Assembly: GCA_977017575.1 (NCBI GenBank)
Contig: CDRNVI010000189.1
Location: 37,247-101,246 of the forward strand
Direction: 5' to 3'
Origin: Paramoeba atlantica
Lineage: Eukaryota; Discosea
DNA: 64,000 bases
A program made the translations under genes and the position numbers. Shown in pieces: positions 33,335-44,855 of this stretch; the stretch's first letter is position 1; each line of letters opens with the position of its first letter. The notes below the pieces were generated by a model. That model was given only the letters and a program-made list of their open reading frames with translations, was not told where the DNA came from and did not search any database.

Positions 33335-33420
33335 TTCTTTTTTATTCCTCTTCTTCCTCATCTTCATCATCTTCACTCATCAGACAACTCCCTCTCAAAC
33401 AAAATCTTCAATTTCATCGA
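33335..33420 (-). pseudogene. Remnant of the 3' coding end of the 19.0-kb fusion gene, carried by the inverted duplication
   Basis: On the minus strand this stretch matches the end of the ligase gene, including the acidic tail encoded by GAT/GAA repeats and its TAA stop. It includes the segment corresponding to LKILFEREL. It is isolated from the rest of the gene and cannot be expressed as a protein. It was evidently copied along with the selenoprotein gene. Confidence 0.75.
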
Positions 33421-33810
33421 GATCTTCAACTTCGCGAGATTCTTTTCGATAATTTAAAAAAAAAACGATCACAAATCGAAAAACGCGTTCTTTTCTCTAT
33501 CCTTTTTCGAGTTGTGACACAAGGGGTCACAAAGACAGGAAGAAAACTCCAAAAAGAAATGGAACATTCTCAAACCAACCAGAAATTTCATTCCTTTGGA
33601 TAAGAGATCTCGATGGCCGCAAAATCGAGAAAAGAGAACAGAAAATTCGGGAATAAAAAGACCCAAAAAAAAGGGAACAGAAAAGAAAACCATTTCCAAA
33701 AATCCTTTTTCTGTTTTTCTCCAAAGCAGAAATTTTTAAATTTTTGCGGTTTTTATTTTTTGGTTTCGTTTCTTGCGCACAATTTTTCTTTTCTTTTGTG
33801 GTGGTCGAGG

Positions 33811-36212
33811 ATGTTATTTCGATTGGTTTTGGTCTTTCTTTTCTGCGCTCGTTGGTCTGTGGGAGAGCGACAATATTGCCATCCTGGTGAAGATTGCTGG
33901 CCTTCATCTGATGAAGTCCAAAAACTTGTGAATTCTCTTGATCCATCCGCTCCTCGTTTTTACTACTGGCAAGGTATCTTTCCTCTTTGAACGATTCTTT
34001 TTTGGATGACGCAACTTCAAACAAAACTTGAGAGATGAGAGAGAGAGAGAGAGAGAGAGAGATTGAAGAGAGAGATTGAAGAGAGAAAAAGAGGGGTTGT
34101 GTTGGTTGGTGTTGATTAGGGTTGGTTTTGAATGAATACTTATTTTTTTTCTCTCTCTTTTTCATCAGGTCCAGGATATCGACGTGTTGGTCCAACTCCA
34201 ATTTTCAGCCCTAATCACCAACCACTCTTTGGACTTGGAGAACAATCAATGGATCCTCTTTATCAACCATCTGGTGATGATTTCAATACTCCTTGTTTTG
34301 CTCCCACTCCATCATCACCACCACGACTTTCCAAGGATTCCCCTTCTCTCCCATTTGGATCTTCTTCTTCTTCTTTCTCTCCATCTTCTTCTTCTTCTCT
34401 TTATGATGAGATGGATTTGAGTTCTGAAATATCAGGATTTTATGGTTCAGATTATTGTCGTGCATCAACTCGAAACAATCCATTGAATGGATCTGTTCCA
34501 GCGTTTGTTGTTTGGCCTCTCACCGTTCAACATATTCAAACATTAATCCAGTTTGCAAATGATCATGATCTTTGTGTTTCAGTTGCTGGTTTCTTTTTTC
34601 TTTTTTCTTTCTTCTCTTTTCTTTTCTTTTCTTCTCTTTTCTTGTAAAATTGAATTCTCAAAAAAGAAATAAATTAAAAATGACAAAAAAAAATAGGAAC
34701 TGGACATGACTACCTGAACAGACACAGTTGTGAAGATTCTCTTTTCATTCGAATGGGACTTTTTAAAGATATTGAATGGGTTGATGGTGATCAAAACCAC
34801 TTGCGAATTGGTCCTGGAAACGTGTTTGATGAACTTCAAGCTTTTGCTATCACTCGTAATCGTTATATTGCGAGTGGTTGGGTTAAGTTTTGTGTCTTTC
34901 ATTTTTACATTTTATTTTCGATTTATTTTCGATTTATTTTCGATTTATTTTCAATTTATTTCTCTTTTATTTCTCTTTTCTTTTTTTCTTTTGGGTTTTT
35001 TTTTTTCTTTTGGGTTTTTTTCTCAAATTTTTCTTCCAATATCAGCACTGTTGGGATTGTGGGTTGGAGTATTGGAGGAGGACATGGTCCTTTTGCTCCT
35101 TCTGCTGGTCTTGGTGTTGATAATGTTGTTGAGGTTTCTTTTTTATCTTCTCTCTCTCAAATCTCTCTTACCTACCACCACTCCCCCTCTCACCCTCTCC
35201 TCTCTTCTTTTTTTTTGTTTTTGTGAGGTTTCTTAAAAACGATAATGATTGATTGTTTTTGAAAAAGGTGGAAATGATCACCGCTGCTGGTGATGTTCTT
35301 GTTGCAAACTCCCAACAAAATACTGATGTGTACTGGGCACTTCGTGGTGGAGGAGGATCAACTTGGGGAATTATCACATCAATCACAGTTCGAACTCACG
35401 AAAACCCTGCAGAAGGTGTCACAACATCTGCTTCAGTGTGGAGTGGGACCTTTTGTGAACGAGGACCAAACAATTTGGGTTTCTTTGAAAAACTGATTAC
35501 TGAGTACATTCAATGGACCCTTGATAAAGACACACGTTGGGGAGGATATGCGTACTTCATTACTCGAAAAAGCGATTCTACTGCATCATGTGGAGTGAAT
35601 TGGTTTAGTTGGATCAACTATGTTTTCCAAGGAGCTGAGACTGATCCTGAATTTCAATACGCTTTGAATAATTTGAGTGCTATTGGTGGAATTCATGAAA
35701 CCAATACCTCTCATTGGGACAGCTGGGCCCAGAGACTTGAAATCGAAAGAGTCGACCCAATCTATCCTGTTGAAGCTTGGCCAATTATTCCTGGAGATAC
35801 TGTTGGTGGGATTCCTTCAACGACTGTAACTCGTGAATTTGCAACAAATGGAACTCTCGCTGAATATGTGATTGGTCAGGTGATGCAATGTAAAACAACA
35901 GGAAGATGTGGGTTTCAGCAGTTGTATCAAGATATCACTGGAAATATTGGATCTCAACAACCACAAAATGTCTCAATTTCAGAGGGAATGAGATCTGATC
36001 TTTTTCATTATGCTCTCGATTTTACAACAACCCAAAAGCAACTTCAGGAGGCTTTGCGTTTGGGTCGTGGTGCTTATTTTAGTGAAAGTGCGCTCGAAAT
36101 GCCCAACTATGAGGAAGTCTATTGGGGTGAGAAGAATTACAAGACTTTGAGGGAGATCAAAAAGAAAATTGACCCAACTCAACGTTTTTGGTGTCGCCAT
36201 TGCGTTCAATAA
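33811..36212 (+). CDS. Secreted FAD-linked oxidoreductase, berberine-bridge (BBE) type, copy 1
   Basis: Five exons, about 580 aa. Signal peptide LFRLVLVFLFCARWSVG. The FAD-binding PCMH domain is seen at PAFVVWPLTVQHIQTLIQFA, TGHDYLNRHSC (His expected to carry the covalent flavin), IRMGLFKDIEW, IGPGNVFDELQAF and GIVGWSIGGGHGPF. A long substrate domain follows, ending with the BBE motif YEEVYWGEKNYKTLREIKK and DPTQRFWCRHC. The bicovalent BBE cysteine before TVG appears to be Asn here (WVNTVG across the splice), suggesting a singly linked FAD. Such enzymes oxidise sugars, alcohols or alkaloids with O2, releasing H2O2, in the secretory path or outside the cell. It is paired with an inverted copy at 46.7-49.0 kb. 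Confidence 0.88.
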
Positions 36213-36601
36213 ATTGTTCTTTGAACTCTTTCAATTTTATTATGCTCGTTCTTCGTCTTATTTCTCTTCTTCTTTTCTAGCTTATTTTTCAAAACAAAAG
36301 ATGGCATTTTTTTTGAAGAGAAAAAGAAGGAAAATCTACAATCCCAGACACTAGAAACTTGAGAATGGGGAGGAGATATTCCCCAACAGGAATGCAAATT
36401 ACTTTTTTTTGTTAAATCGCCAGCCGAATCGCCAGCCAGCAAACCAAGCAAAATTCATGACCAATTGGTGTAAATGGAAGTTTCTTGAATCAACTCGGCA
36501 AAGGGTTGAGTGAACAAATAACGTTCTTCAAAAAAAACCTTTTGAAATAAGTTAAGAATTTCAAGAAACAAAAATATAAGAAACAAAGAAAAACCTTGTT
36601 T

Positions 36602-39145
36602 CTATTCTCTCCTTTCACTCTCCAATTTTCTTCTCTTTTCTCCCCCTTCTTGTTCTTCCCTCTTTCTTTTCTTCAACTCTGCTTCTCCCCCCACTTCCTC
36701 TTCTTTTCCCATTTCTTCTTCCTCTTTCTCTGACTCTCCCTTCTTTTTTCCAAGAAGGATTTTTTGTTCCAAATTCGATCCCAATGTTGCTAAGACCTCT
36801 GGACGAATTTTATTTGCTGAAAGCCTAAAAAAAAGAAAACTGTTTTGAGTTCTAATTCAAAGAAGAAGAGGAACAAAACAACATACTCCAGAAAAAGAAT
36901 AGTATTATTTTCTTGCAAAAGTTGTTCAAATTCTTTGCCAGTTTTATCGCTTAAACGATTATCTGCCAACCTAAAAATAATTAGATTCAAGATCGACTCC
37001 GATCAATCACAAAAAGTAAAAATCCACTCCATAAAAACAAATTGGAATCTCCACAAACAACCAAAACAACACATAACTTCAAATAATACATCACAACACA
37101 ACCTTGGATCAAAGAAAGATTGTCAAAAAGAACAAAATCAAAGAAATATCTAAACCAGAGCTCTTTCAAAGAAGTATTTTGGCGCAAAGATTGAGCTAAT
37201 GCCACACCCCCTTCATCTTTGATCATGTTCCGATCCATTCTATACATCTCTTCATGAGAAAATATTGGAAGAAAAAAGAAAGGAGATCAAGGAAAGGAAG
37301 ACCTGAGCATTGTTAAAGATTTGTTTGTACTGAGACACTCTGCAATTGCCTTTGCCCCATCATCTCTTATCTGACAGTGATCCAAACTTCAAAGGAAAAA
37401 AAAATGAGCGGAATGAATAAAAATCCAATGAAGAAAAAGAGAAGAAAAGGGAAGAAAAAAAACCTGAGTTGTGTGAGAGTTTGATTATGGCAAAGACATT
37501 TACTAATCTCTTTTGCTCCAACAAAAGTAATCGGATTTGCTCCCAAACTATTGGTAAAAAATCAATTCTCGATACATAATCACTCTTCTTCCTCCTACAA
37601 AAATAAATGGAATTGATTGGCTCAAGAATAACAGTACAACAATGGACACAACACTCCAACAACACTATAAAGGTTTTTCTTGAACAACAACAGCAGCAAA
37701 TCCACCAACCAATCATCTTTACCCAATACACACAAAAAAATAACCTCAATTTTTGAAGAGATGAATTTTGCATCAACATTTTTGAAAACTCTTTCACTCC
37801 TTCATCTCCAATATCATTACTATCTAACCTTTTTCAAAAATAAAAAAACTTAACTCAAATACAAAAAGGAAGAATATTGAAAGAGGAAGAAAAAGAAGAG
37901 TCAGACAATGGAAAAGAGAAGAAAGAGAGAGAGAGATACATTAAAGAAAGGAGAGTAGAATTCTTGGCTAAAGAACGAGCTATTTGAGCGGCTCCGGGAT
38001 TATGGGCACCATTTGTTCTCACACTAAAAAGAAAGAAAAATTGAGACGATTCGAAATCACTTTTGAAAAAGATTAATTTAAAAAATTGGGTGGAATGAAA
38101 GGATCAAGTGTGCCTTTTTTCCTTGATTCTTATTGAAACTCACTCTCCTGGGAGATAAAGGAGGGGGAAAACAGCTCAAGGAAAAAGGACCCAAAAATCG
38201 AACAAGGTGGCACAGCAAAAAATGGCATCTTTGAAGTTTGATACGAAAAGAATTGTTTGTGAATTTATTCTTATGTGTTGCTAATTTTTTAAATAATCGA
38301 TTCTTAATACTCTGATTGTTGAATTCTTCTGGTTCTTTCTTTTCATTATTAATCATAGTTCAAATAAAAAAGAAAAGAAACTTGAGAGATGTGAGAGTTA
38401 CATTTGAAGCTAAAGCTGCGCTGAGATGACTCATGCCATACACCCCAATATCATTGGCACTCAAACTATTTCAAAAGAAGCATTTAATGAGAGGAAATAT
38501 CACAGAAAAGATATTTTTTCTTTGTATTTTTTCTGAAAAAAATGTTATAATTGGTTCAAAAGAAAGGGGAAGAGATGGTGTTGGAAAAAGTGGGCAGAAC
38601 AAAAAGAAAGAAGGGAGAAAGAAAGATTCCAAAAAAAAAAAAAAGAAACAAACAAACTCGAGGAAAGTGAGAGGAGATTCAACTTTGAGGAGTTTACTGA
38701 TAAGTTCTGTTCCAAAATCTCCAATAGCTCTTCCTCTTAATCTACAATTCGATAATATTGATTCGAAAAAGGGTCAAGAAGATGGAGAGAAAGGAGAAAG
38801 AAAAGAATGAAAGAGAGAAGAGAGAGGGAATCGGAGAAAAAGGAAGAGAAATGAAGGAAAGGAGAGAAAAGAGAACACAAGAGAGAAGATGACTGGGTTG
38901 TCAAGAAGAATCTTGGTTAATAATTCGATTTCTTGATCTTCAATCGCTTTTTGAATTCTGAAACAAATGAATCAAAAAACATTTCAAAAAAAAACTGAAA
39001 AGAAAAAACAAAAACAAAAACAAAAACAACAACAATCAAGAGACCTCCAAGAAGAAGAGAGAAGAGAAAGAGAATATTTTTCCAAAATAGATTTCTCTTC
39101 AAACAAAAGGTCTTTTTCTCTCCCCTTCTCGTTTTCTTTGTCCAT
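36602..39145 (-). CDS. Ribonuclease-inhibitor-type LRR protein, one repeat per exon
   Basis: About 10 exons from the ATG at 39145, which joins in phase through R/IQKAIEDQEIELL to the repeats. At least eight LRRs of about 28 aa have the RI pattern, for example LSANDIGVYGMSHLSAAL, LDSNDIGDEGVKEFSKML, LDHCQIRDDGAKAIAECL and MDRNMIKDEGGVALAQSL, and each is encoded almost exactly by one exon. The C-terminus (about 36784-36602) is a Glu/Lys/Arg-rich tail with nuclear-signal-like KKRKREEQ and EKRRKLE clusters. RI-type LRR proteins act as protein-binding scaffolds (RanGAP, RNH1, NLR sensors); no NACHT or catalytic domain is visible here. Partner and function are unknown. Confidence 0.75.
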
Positions 39146-39374
39146 TCTTTTTTTCAAAGTTCCCAAAGAGAAGAAGAAAGAGGAGAGAGAGAAAGTTTTC
39201 AAAAGCAAAACAATCAAAAAAATTTGAAGAAAAAAGACACAAAAAAAAACCAAAAAAAAACCAAAAAAGCCTTCGAAAAAATAGTCGCAAAAAATCTTTC
39301 TCTCATTTTGAAGATTTTGTTCCCTCCTCTTTGATCTTTCTCTTTTTATTTGGGTTCACCCAAAAACAAAACGA

Positions 39375-39640
39375 AAAAACATGGTTCCTCGAAAGAAACA
39401 AAAATTTGACAAAAAGATTTGGTCCCTCAGCTATCCTCGAAAGATTTCCAGAAAATGCTTCTGCGCAAATTCTTTCCTTTTTCTTTCTCGTTTTTTTTGA
39501 GTGAAGATAAAACTCAAAACATCCAAAAAACGCGGTTCCTCGAATGAAAAAAAAAGGTTTTTTTCGAAAGAAACAAAACTTTGACAAAAAGGGTTGGTCG
39601 CCCGCTATCTCCGGAGATTTCGAGAAAAATTCAGGAACTC
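39375..39640. repeat. Imperfect tandem duplication in the intergenic region
   Basis: Two related blocks (about 39375-39475 and 39525-39635) share GGTTCCTCGAA, GAAACAAAA.TTTGACAAAAAG, a TTGGTC..C.GCTATC segment and a TTTC.AGAAAAT end. They lie upstream of both the LRR gene (-) and the transporter gene (+), so they could be duplicated promoter elements. No open frame of merit crosses them. Confidence 0.65.
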
Positions 39641-39843
39641 CAAACAAAAATACCCTACTCCCGAAAAATAAATAGCCAAAATAGGCCAATGGAATAAGGG
39701 AGTGGGATATTTTTATCAATCCAAATAAGGGGGAGATGTGTTTTCTTCTTCTTGTCTTTCTCTTTTTCTCGTCCCCCTTTGTGAAAACGGTTGGGACTCT
39801 TTTTTTTTTTTGTCTTTTGGAAAGGTTTTCTTTGTCAAGCAAG

Positions 39844-40317
39844 ATGGGAGGGAAATTTGTTGGAAAAGTTATCGGCTTTTCATGTATTTTTTCGATCGCG
39901 TTTTGTTGGGCAATGACTGGTGAATTGACTCAAAATCTTCAAACACCAGGAAGTGAAGATTATTATCCCAAGGTTTTTTTTTTTTTCTTCTTTTCCAATT
40001 TTTTTTTTTTCTTTCTCTGATTTCGAAATGAAAAAAAAAAAGGCATTCTTCATTACCTATCTAACAACTTCTTCTGGGATTGTCTGGTTAATTCCGTGGC
40101 TGATTTGGAAATTTTGTGGTCTCTACATCTCAAAGTGGACACCCACAGAAAGAAAGATCAATGCAAAGAGAGAGTTTTTCTATGCCAAATGGGCACCAGC
40201 TATGATGTGTGCAATTACTGGTCTCAATTATACGTGGTACTTATCACTTAAGCATACCCCTGTGTCTGTGAATTCTGTGATCTATAATTGTGCTGCGGTT
40301 TGGAGATTTTTTTTTTG

Positions 40318-40348
<31 letters not shown>

Positions 40349-41303
40349 CATTTTTTTAATCAAAACCTTTTTTTTTTCTCCTTATTAGATTGAGGTCTTC
40401 ATCATCTCGGTCCCTTTATTGAATGAAGGAGTTTCGATTCTCAAAATTGCTGCAGTGGGGGTCTCCCTTACCGGAGTTGCGCTCATTGTCTTCCTCGAAC
40501 CATCAGATCCTGATACAGATGAAATTGAATCCACTTGGTATGGTTATCTGCTCCTCTTATTATCTTTGAGTATTTACGCTTGGCAAGAAGTCAGCATTAA
40601 GATCTTATCCTTGAAAGCCGCCAAAATCGGTTCAAAGATGGAAGACGACGATACCAATGTCGATGATGAAGAACCAATTCCTCGAGAAAAAATTCAATTT
40701 TTCGAATCGGAACTCCAAAATCCAACTTCAAAAAAAGGAACGATCCAAGACCTTGACGACAACAGAGAAGAAACCCTTCCTTTGGTTCCCAACCAGAATC
40801 AAGATAATGATGATACAGTCACCAAGTTGGCGAATACAGCTTTCTATATTGGAGCATCTGGTTTTTGCAATATGACGATGATGGTGTGGATGGTTGTTGT
40901 GTGGAATTATGCTGGATGGGAAAAATTTGAATGGCCCTCTCAAAGTCAAACAAATCTTCTCCTCATCACTTGTGGTTTGAATGTCATAATGATGTTTTCA
41001 ATCTTTACGGGGACCGCGTTCTTGTCGCCTTTAATGGTGTCTCTTGGCTCGTTGCTTGTGATTCCAATGACTTTCCTTTTGGACTTTCTTTTCCACTCTT
41101 ACTATCCAGCACCAATCGTTTGTGTGGGAATGGTGTTGATTCTTCTGGGATTTTGTTTCATAGTCACAGCAAATGAAAAAGCGTCGAGTTATTCAGAACC
41201 CCCAACCTCCAAAAGGCCTCTCGACACGGTCCTCTACAACGTCTTTCATGAGTATCATTTTTCGAAAAATGAAGAAGAGGGAGAAAAGGAGGTTGCGGCT
41301 TGA
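39844..41303 (+). CDS. SLC35F-like nucleotide-sugar/drug-metabolite transporter (EamA fold)
   Basis: Three exons, about 430 aa. The start ATG at 39844 gives MGGKFVGKVIGF. About ten hydrophobic segments are seen, including IFSIAFCWAMTGEL, MMCAITGLNYTWYLSL (family motif, followed by HTPVSVNSVIYN), AAVGVSLTGVALIVFL, GYLLLLLSLSIYAWQ, GLNVIMMFSIFTGTA, SLGSLLVIPMTFLLDFLF and IVCVGMVLILLGFCFIV. The EamA-like order, the TPVSVNSVIYN motif and the MVSLGSLLVIP segment fit the SLC35F5/DUF914 group of Golgi or endosomal transporters. A hydrophilic loop (about 40620-40810) rich in D/E splits the protein. The cargo is unknown. Confidence 0.78.
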
Positions 41304-41595
41304 TCAATTTGGAAGAGATTTTCAAATGGAAAGTTCCTTCTTTTCAAAAAAAGAAAAAAGTCGGTCAAACGTTCAATTACCACACCTCACCACCCTCTTC
41401 ACTCGTCCTCTCTCCAAAAAGAAGAGAAGAACAAGGAAGAGAGAAAAACAAAAAAAAATGACGTTTTGGCTTTGTAGAAAATAAAGAGCTCTTTTTTTTT
41501 AGCTTTTTTTTCGTGTTTTTTTTTTCTCTCTTTTTTTCTCTCTTCGTCTTTGGCGAAAAAAAGAGAGACTTTCTTGAAAGAAAAAGAAAAAAAAA

Positions 41596-43621
41596 ATGGA
41601 CAGAACTGATAACGACCATCTTCATTTTGCTGTTTTGGAGTATTTAGGGCAATTGCGTGATCAAACAAAAGATGAAGATGTTTCAGGTCTTTTGATTTTT
41701 TTTCCTTCCCTTTTTTCCTTATTGTTTTTTTTCTTTCTTTTCTTCTCATTTCTCCTTTTAGCACAGTACACAGCTTCTATCCAATGTTTGGAATCAGTTT
41801 TTCAACTTTCTCTTTCCAATGTCTCTCTGAAAAGCAAGCACTCTCTCTTCCCCCAATCTCTTCCCTCGGTCTTTCAGAAGGGTCTTTCGGAAGAGGAAGA
41901 TGAAGAATTTAAAAAGAAATTTCATCTTTACATCGAAAAGTTGAATGCTCGAAAGTACTTTGATGTTCCTGCTGATGAGTACAAGATTCGTTTTGAGAAA
42001 GCCAAGTTAAAATTTAAAGAGAATTATGAAAAAAGTATCAAATCAAAGAAAGTGGAAGGAGGAAAGGAAAAGGAAAAGGAAGGAGAGAAAGAGGTCGTCG
42101 AAAAAGTTGTCACTGAGGAAGATAAAGCAAAAGCTGCTGGTTTGAAAAATCAGGTTCTTTTTGGTTCTTTTATTTTTCAAAAAGAAAGATATTCTCTCTC
42201 CTCTTCTATCTTTCCTTCATTCCCCTCTCTTTGATCCTCTCTTCTCTTTTGTTTTTGTGCACCCCCCAAAAAAAGACATTTTTAAGATCAAACAAAAACT
42301 TCTTCTTCATTCACAACTCCACCTAAATGCCAAAAAAAAACAGGGAAATGAAAAACTGCAACAAGGAAATTTTTCCGAGGCTGTACAATTGTATTCAGAG
42401 GCGATTGGGTTAGTTCCTTCTGAAAGCATTTACTATTGCAATCGAGCTGCTGCTCTCACCCATCTCCAACAACATGAAAAAGTATATTTCTTTAATCTTA
42501 TTTTGAAATCATTTTCTTTTTTTTTTTTTTTTGTTTTTGTTTTTTTAATTTTTGAGGGATAATAGGCACTTGAAGATTGCCAAAAAGCGATTCAAATTCA
42601 ACCTGGTTATTCGAAAGCTCACAGTCGAATGGGGTTTTTCTTTCTTTCTCTGTTATTTCACTCACTGTCTCAATTAATTTATTGAATACAAAAAAGAAAA
42701 AGACTGAAGATTTTTTTTCCTTTCTTTTTTAGATTGGCATACTTTAACTTGGGAAAATATCAACAGAGTGTCGAAAGTTACAAAAAGGCTCTTGAATTTG
42801 ATCCAAATAACAGCCAAATTAAACAGGCCTTAGAATCGGCTGAACAAAAGTTGCGTGAACAACCAGTCGCACAAGTATAATTCTTTTTCCTTTTTTTTGG
42901 TGTGATGAACTTTGATTGAATTGAATCAAAATAGGCCTCCTCTGGACCACCAAGCCAGCCTGATTTCTCGGCTCTTTTAAATAACCCGGCAATCAGCTCA
43001 ATGGCCCAAAACTTTGCTCAGTCAATGGCAGCTGGTAAAAAATTACTTTCAATTCAGAACAAGAAAAACACAAATAAGTTGACCTCTTTCTTCAAGGTGG
43101 ACCACCAGGAGGTGCGGCACCAGGTACTCCAGCAGAAGGCGCGGCACCAGGAGGTGCAGGAGCGGAAGCAGGAGCGGAAGCAGGAGCGGGAGCGCCTCCT
43201 CCAGGAATGCCAGATTTATCTCAACTGATGCAAAACCCTCAACTTCAGCAGATGGGTATGTGTTGTCTTGTTCTTTTTTTTGTTTGCTGTTCTTTTTCTC
43301 TTTTTTTGACACAAAATCGTTTTTTCAGGTTTGTCTTCTCTTATGAGTGACCCAAATATGATGTCGACAATGCAACAAGCAATGAATAATCCTGCTATTC
43401 AATCAATGTTCTCATTCATTCTAAATCTTTCTTTCTTCTGATTTATTTCCTCTATGCTCAGCAAAAGCTTTCTTTTTTTCAGGGTTCAGAATTTGATGCA
43501 AAATCCTGAGGGGTTAAACAGTCTTCTTGGCTCACTTCCACAAACACCACCACCAGCCCCAAATTCTGGTCAAAATAGCTCTGGAAATTCTGACCCTTCT
43601 CCTCCTCCTTCAAATGAATAA
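41596..43621 (+). CDS. SGTA: Small glutamine-rich TPR co-chaperone (SGT/SGTA)
   Basis: About nine exons. The N-terminal dimerisation helix region (LHFAVLEYLGQLRDQT, ASIQCLESVFQLSL) binds the Get4/5-BAG6 system in homologues. Three TPRs follow (QGNEKLQQGNFSEAVQLYSEAI, ALEDCQKAIQIQPGYSKAHSR, LAYFNLGKYQQSVESYKKALEFDP), with the carboxylate-clamp pattern that binds Hsp70/Hsp90 tails. The C-terminus has Gly/Ala/Pro repeats and NPAI/NPQL/NPEG-type Asn-Pro motifs with Met and Gln (LMQNPQLQQM, MSTMQQAMNNPAIQSM), which hold hydrophobic clients. SGT shields tail-anchored membrane proteins in the cytosol. A Lys/Glu linker (about 42010-42120) between the N-domain and TPRs is longer than usual. Confidence 0.9.
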
Positions 43622-43858
43622 TCATAATAGTAATAAAAATAATCATAATCATCACAATAATAATCAATGAAAATTCTTTCTCTCTTCCCCAAAGTACCAG
43701 AAAAAAAAAAAAAATCCCTCACCTATTTTTCTTTCCCCTCCTTCAACAACCGCGCACCTTCTTTTTTCTTTTTCTTTCTTGTGTGTGTGTTGTGTTCTTT
43801 TTCTTTTTTTTTCTTTTCCTTTTTTCTCTTCTTCTGTTTTAGGGTGGCGCAGTTCACA

Positions 43859-44491
43859 ATGAGCATTAACCAGTACGATGTTGCTCGTTTCGTCCAAGAA
43901 GTCGGTTCCGTCTTTGAGACTCATTGGGATCTGAACCAATTTCAACGTGAGTTAAATGCGTATGCAAACTTCTTTGATCAATCAGACTTCGATGACAACT
44001 CCGAATTCATTGATGGTTTGACCACTCGTTTGCGATCGAGCTACGAAACTTTCTCGCTCGAAGAAGGTGATATTCGTCAACTTGAAGGGATTCATCAAAA
44101 GATCAGAGATAACTCTCAATTGCTCAGTTCCAAGTTGCAAACAATCCCTCCTGCCCAGGAGAAAAAGAGAAAGGAAGTAATTGCGCTCTCTCAAGAAGGA
44201 TCTCACGAGGAGATCAAGCAATTTATGTTGTTTCACCAAGAAGAACGAAGGAAATTGGATGAGGAATTCAAAGAAGTTGAGAGTCAATTGAAAGAGGCAG
44301 AAGAGGAACTCCAAGTTCGTTTAAAGAAAGAGAAAGAGTTTTGGGAACGAGAACATGAACAAATTTTTAAAAGAAACCAAGAATCTGTCCAGGAATTCTC
44401 AGAACGATACAAATATCTTCATGACCTCTGGGTAAAAGAACAAAAAGAGGAAGCGGCGAAGCATCTCACTCCTCAGTTGGAGGAATCGTGA
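43859..44491 (+). CDS. Coiled-coil protein, unrecognised
   Basis: A single-exon 210-aa protein. I chose the ATG at 43859 because the frame upstream is only T-rich sequence. It is almost wholly alpha-helical and charged: from about residue 95 to the end are heptad-like Glu/Lys/Leu/Gln repeats (KLDEEFKEVESQLKEAEEEL). A more globular N-terminal part (VARFVQEVGSVFETHWD) has no Cys or motif I recognise. It may be a structural or complex-subunit protein. It follows SGT on the same strand after about 235 nt. Confidence 0.7.
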   Translation: MSINQYDVARFVQEVGSVFETHWDLNQFQRELNAYANFFDQSDFDDNSEFIDGLTTRLRSSYETFSLEEGDIRQLEGIHQKIRDNSQLLSSKLQTIPPAQEKKRKEVIALSQEGSHEEIKQFMLFHQEERRKLDEEFKEVESQLKEAEEELQVRLKKEKEFWEREHEQIFKRNQESVQEFSERYKYLHDLWVKEQKEEAAKHLTPQLEES

Positions 44492-44855
44492 GAAGAGAGA
44501 GAGAGAGAGAGAAAGAAGTTATTGAGTTATTGTGTTGTGTCTGTTGTGTTGTGTGTGTGTTGAAGAAGAAATTCTTTATTTTTTGAAAAACTTGACAACA
44601 GAAAAAGATAGAATAATTTTTGATCATTTTTTTTCAAACCCTTTTCTTCTCTTTGCTTTTGTTTTATTCTTTTCTACCTTCACCAAATGTGATACTCGAT
44701 CCAACAAAAAAAAATCTTTTCACTCGATTGTGTGAGAAGTGGATTTCTTTTGAAGGCAAAATTGAACAAACACAAAGAAGAGGCTGATGATCTGTCCACC
44801 CCGTGTTTGTCTTTCTTTTGACAAGGAGAGAGAGACAAGAGCTTGTTGTGTGTTT
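44492..44855. other. Convergent intergenic gap
   Basis: This is between the coiled-coil gene (+) and the Ser/Pro-stalk gene (-). It begins with a short GAGAGA and GTGTTGTGT run and is otherwise AT-rich. No gene is seen; it holds both 3' ends. Confidence 0.5.

Larger units (their letters stand above)
32095..33420. repeat. Right arm of the ~1.3-kb inverted duplication (deiodinase copy 2)
   Basis: Reverse-complement copy of about 27945-29235. Coding, SECIS and 3' flank are almost unchanged. Small differences include short indels near 33095-33135 and 33255-33290 and the patch at about 32425-32450. Confidence 0.85.

Noticed and set aside
27945-33420. Inverted repeat as a DNA transposon with terminal inverted repeats
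   Set aside because: The arms are full genes with UTRs and a captured neighbour exon end. There is no transposase in the spacer and no sign of a target-site duplication.
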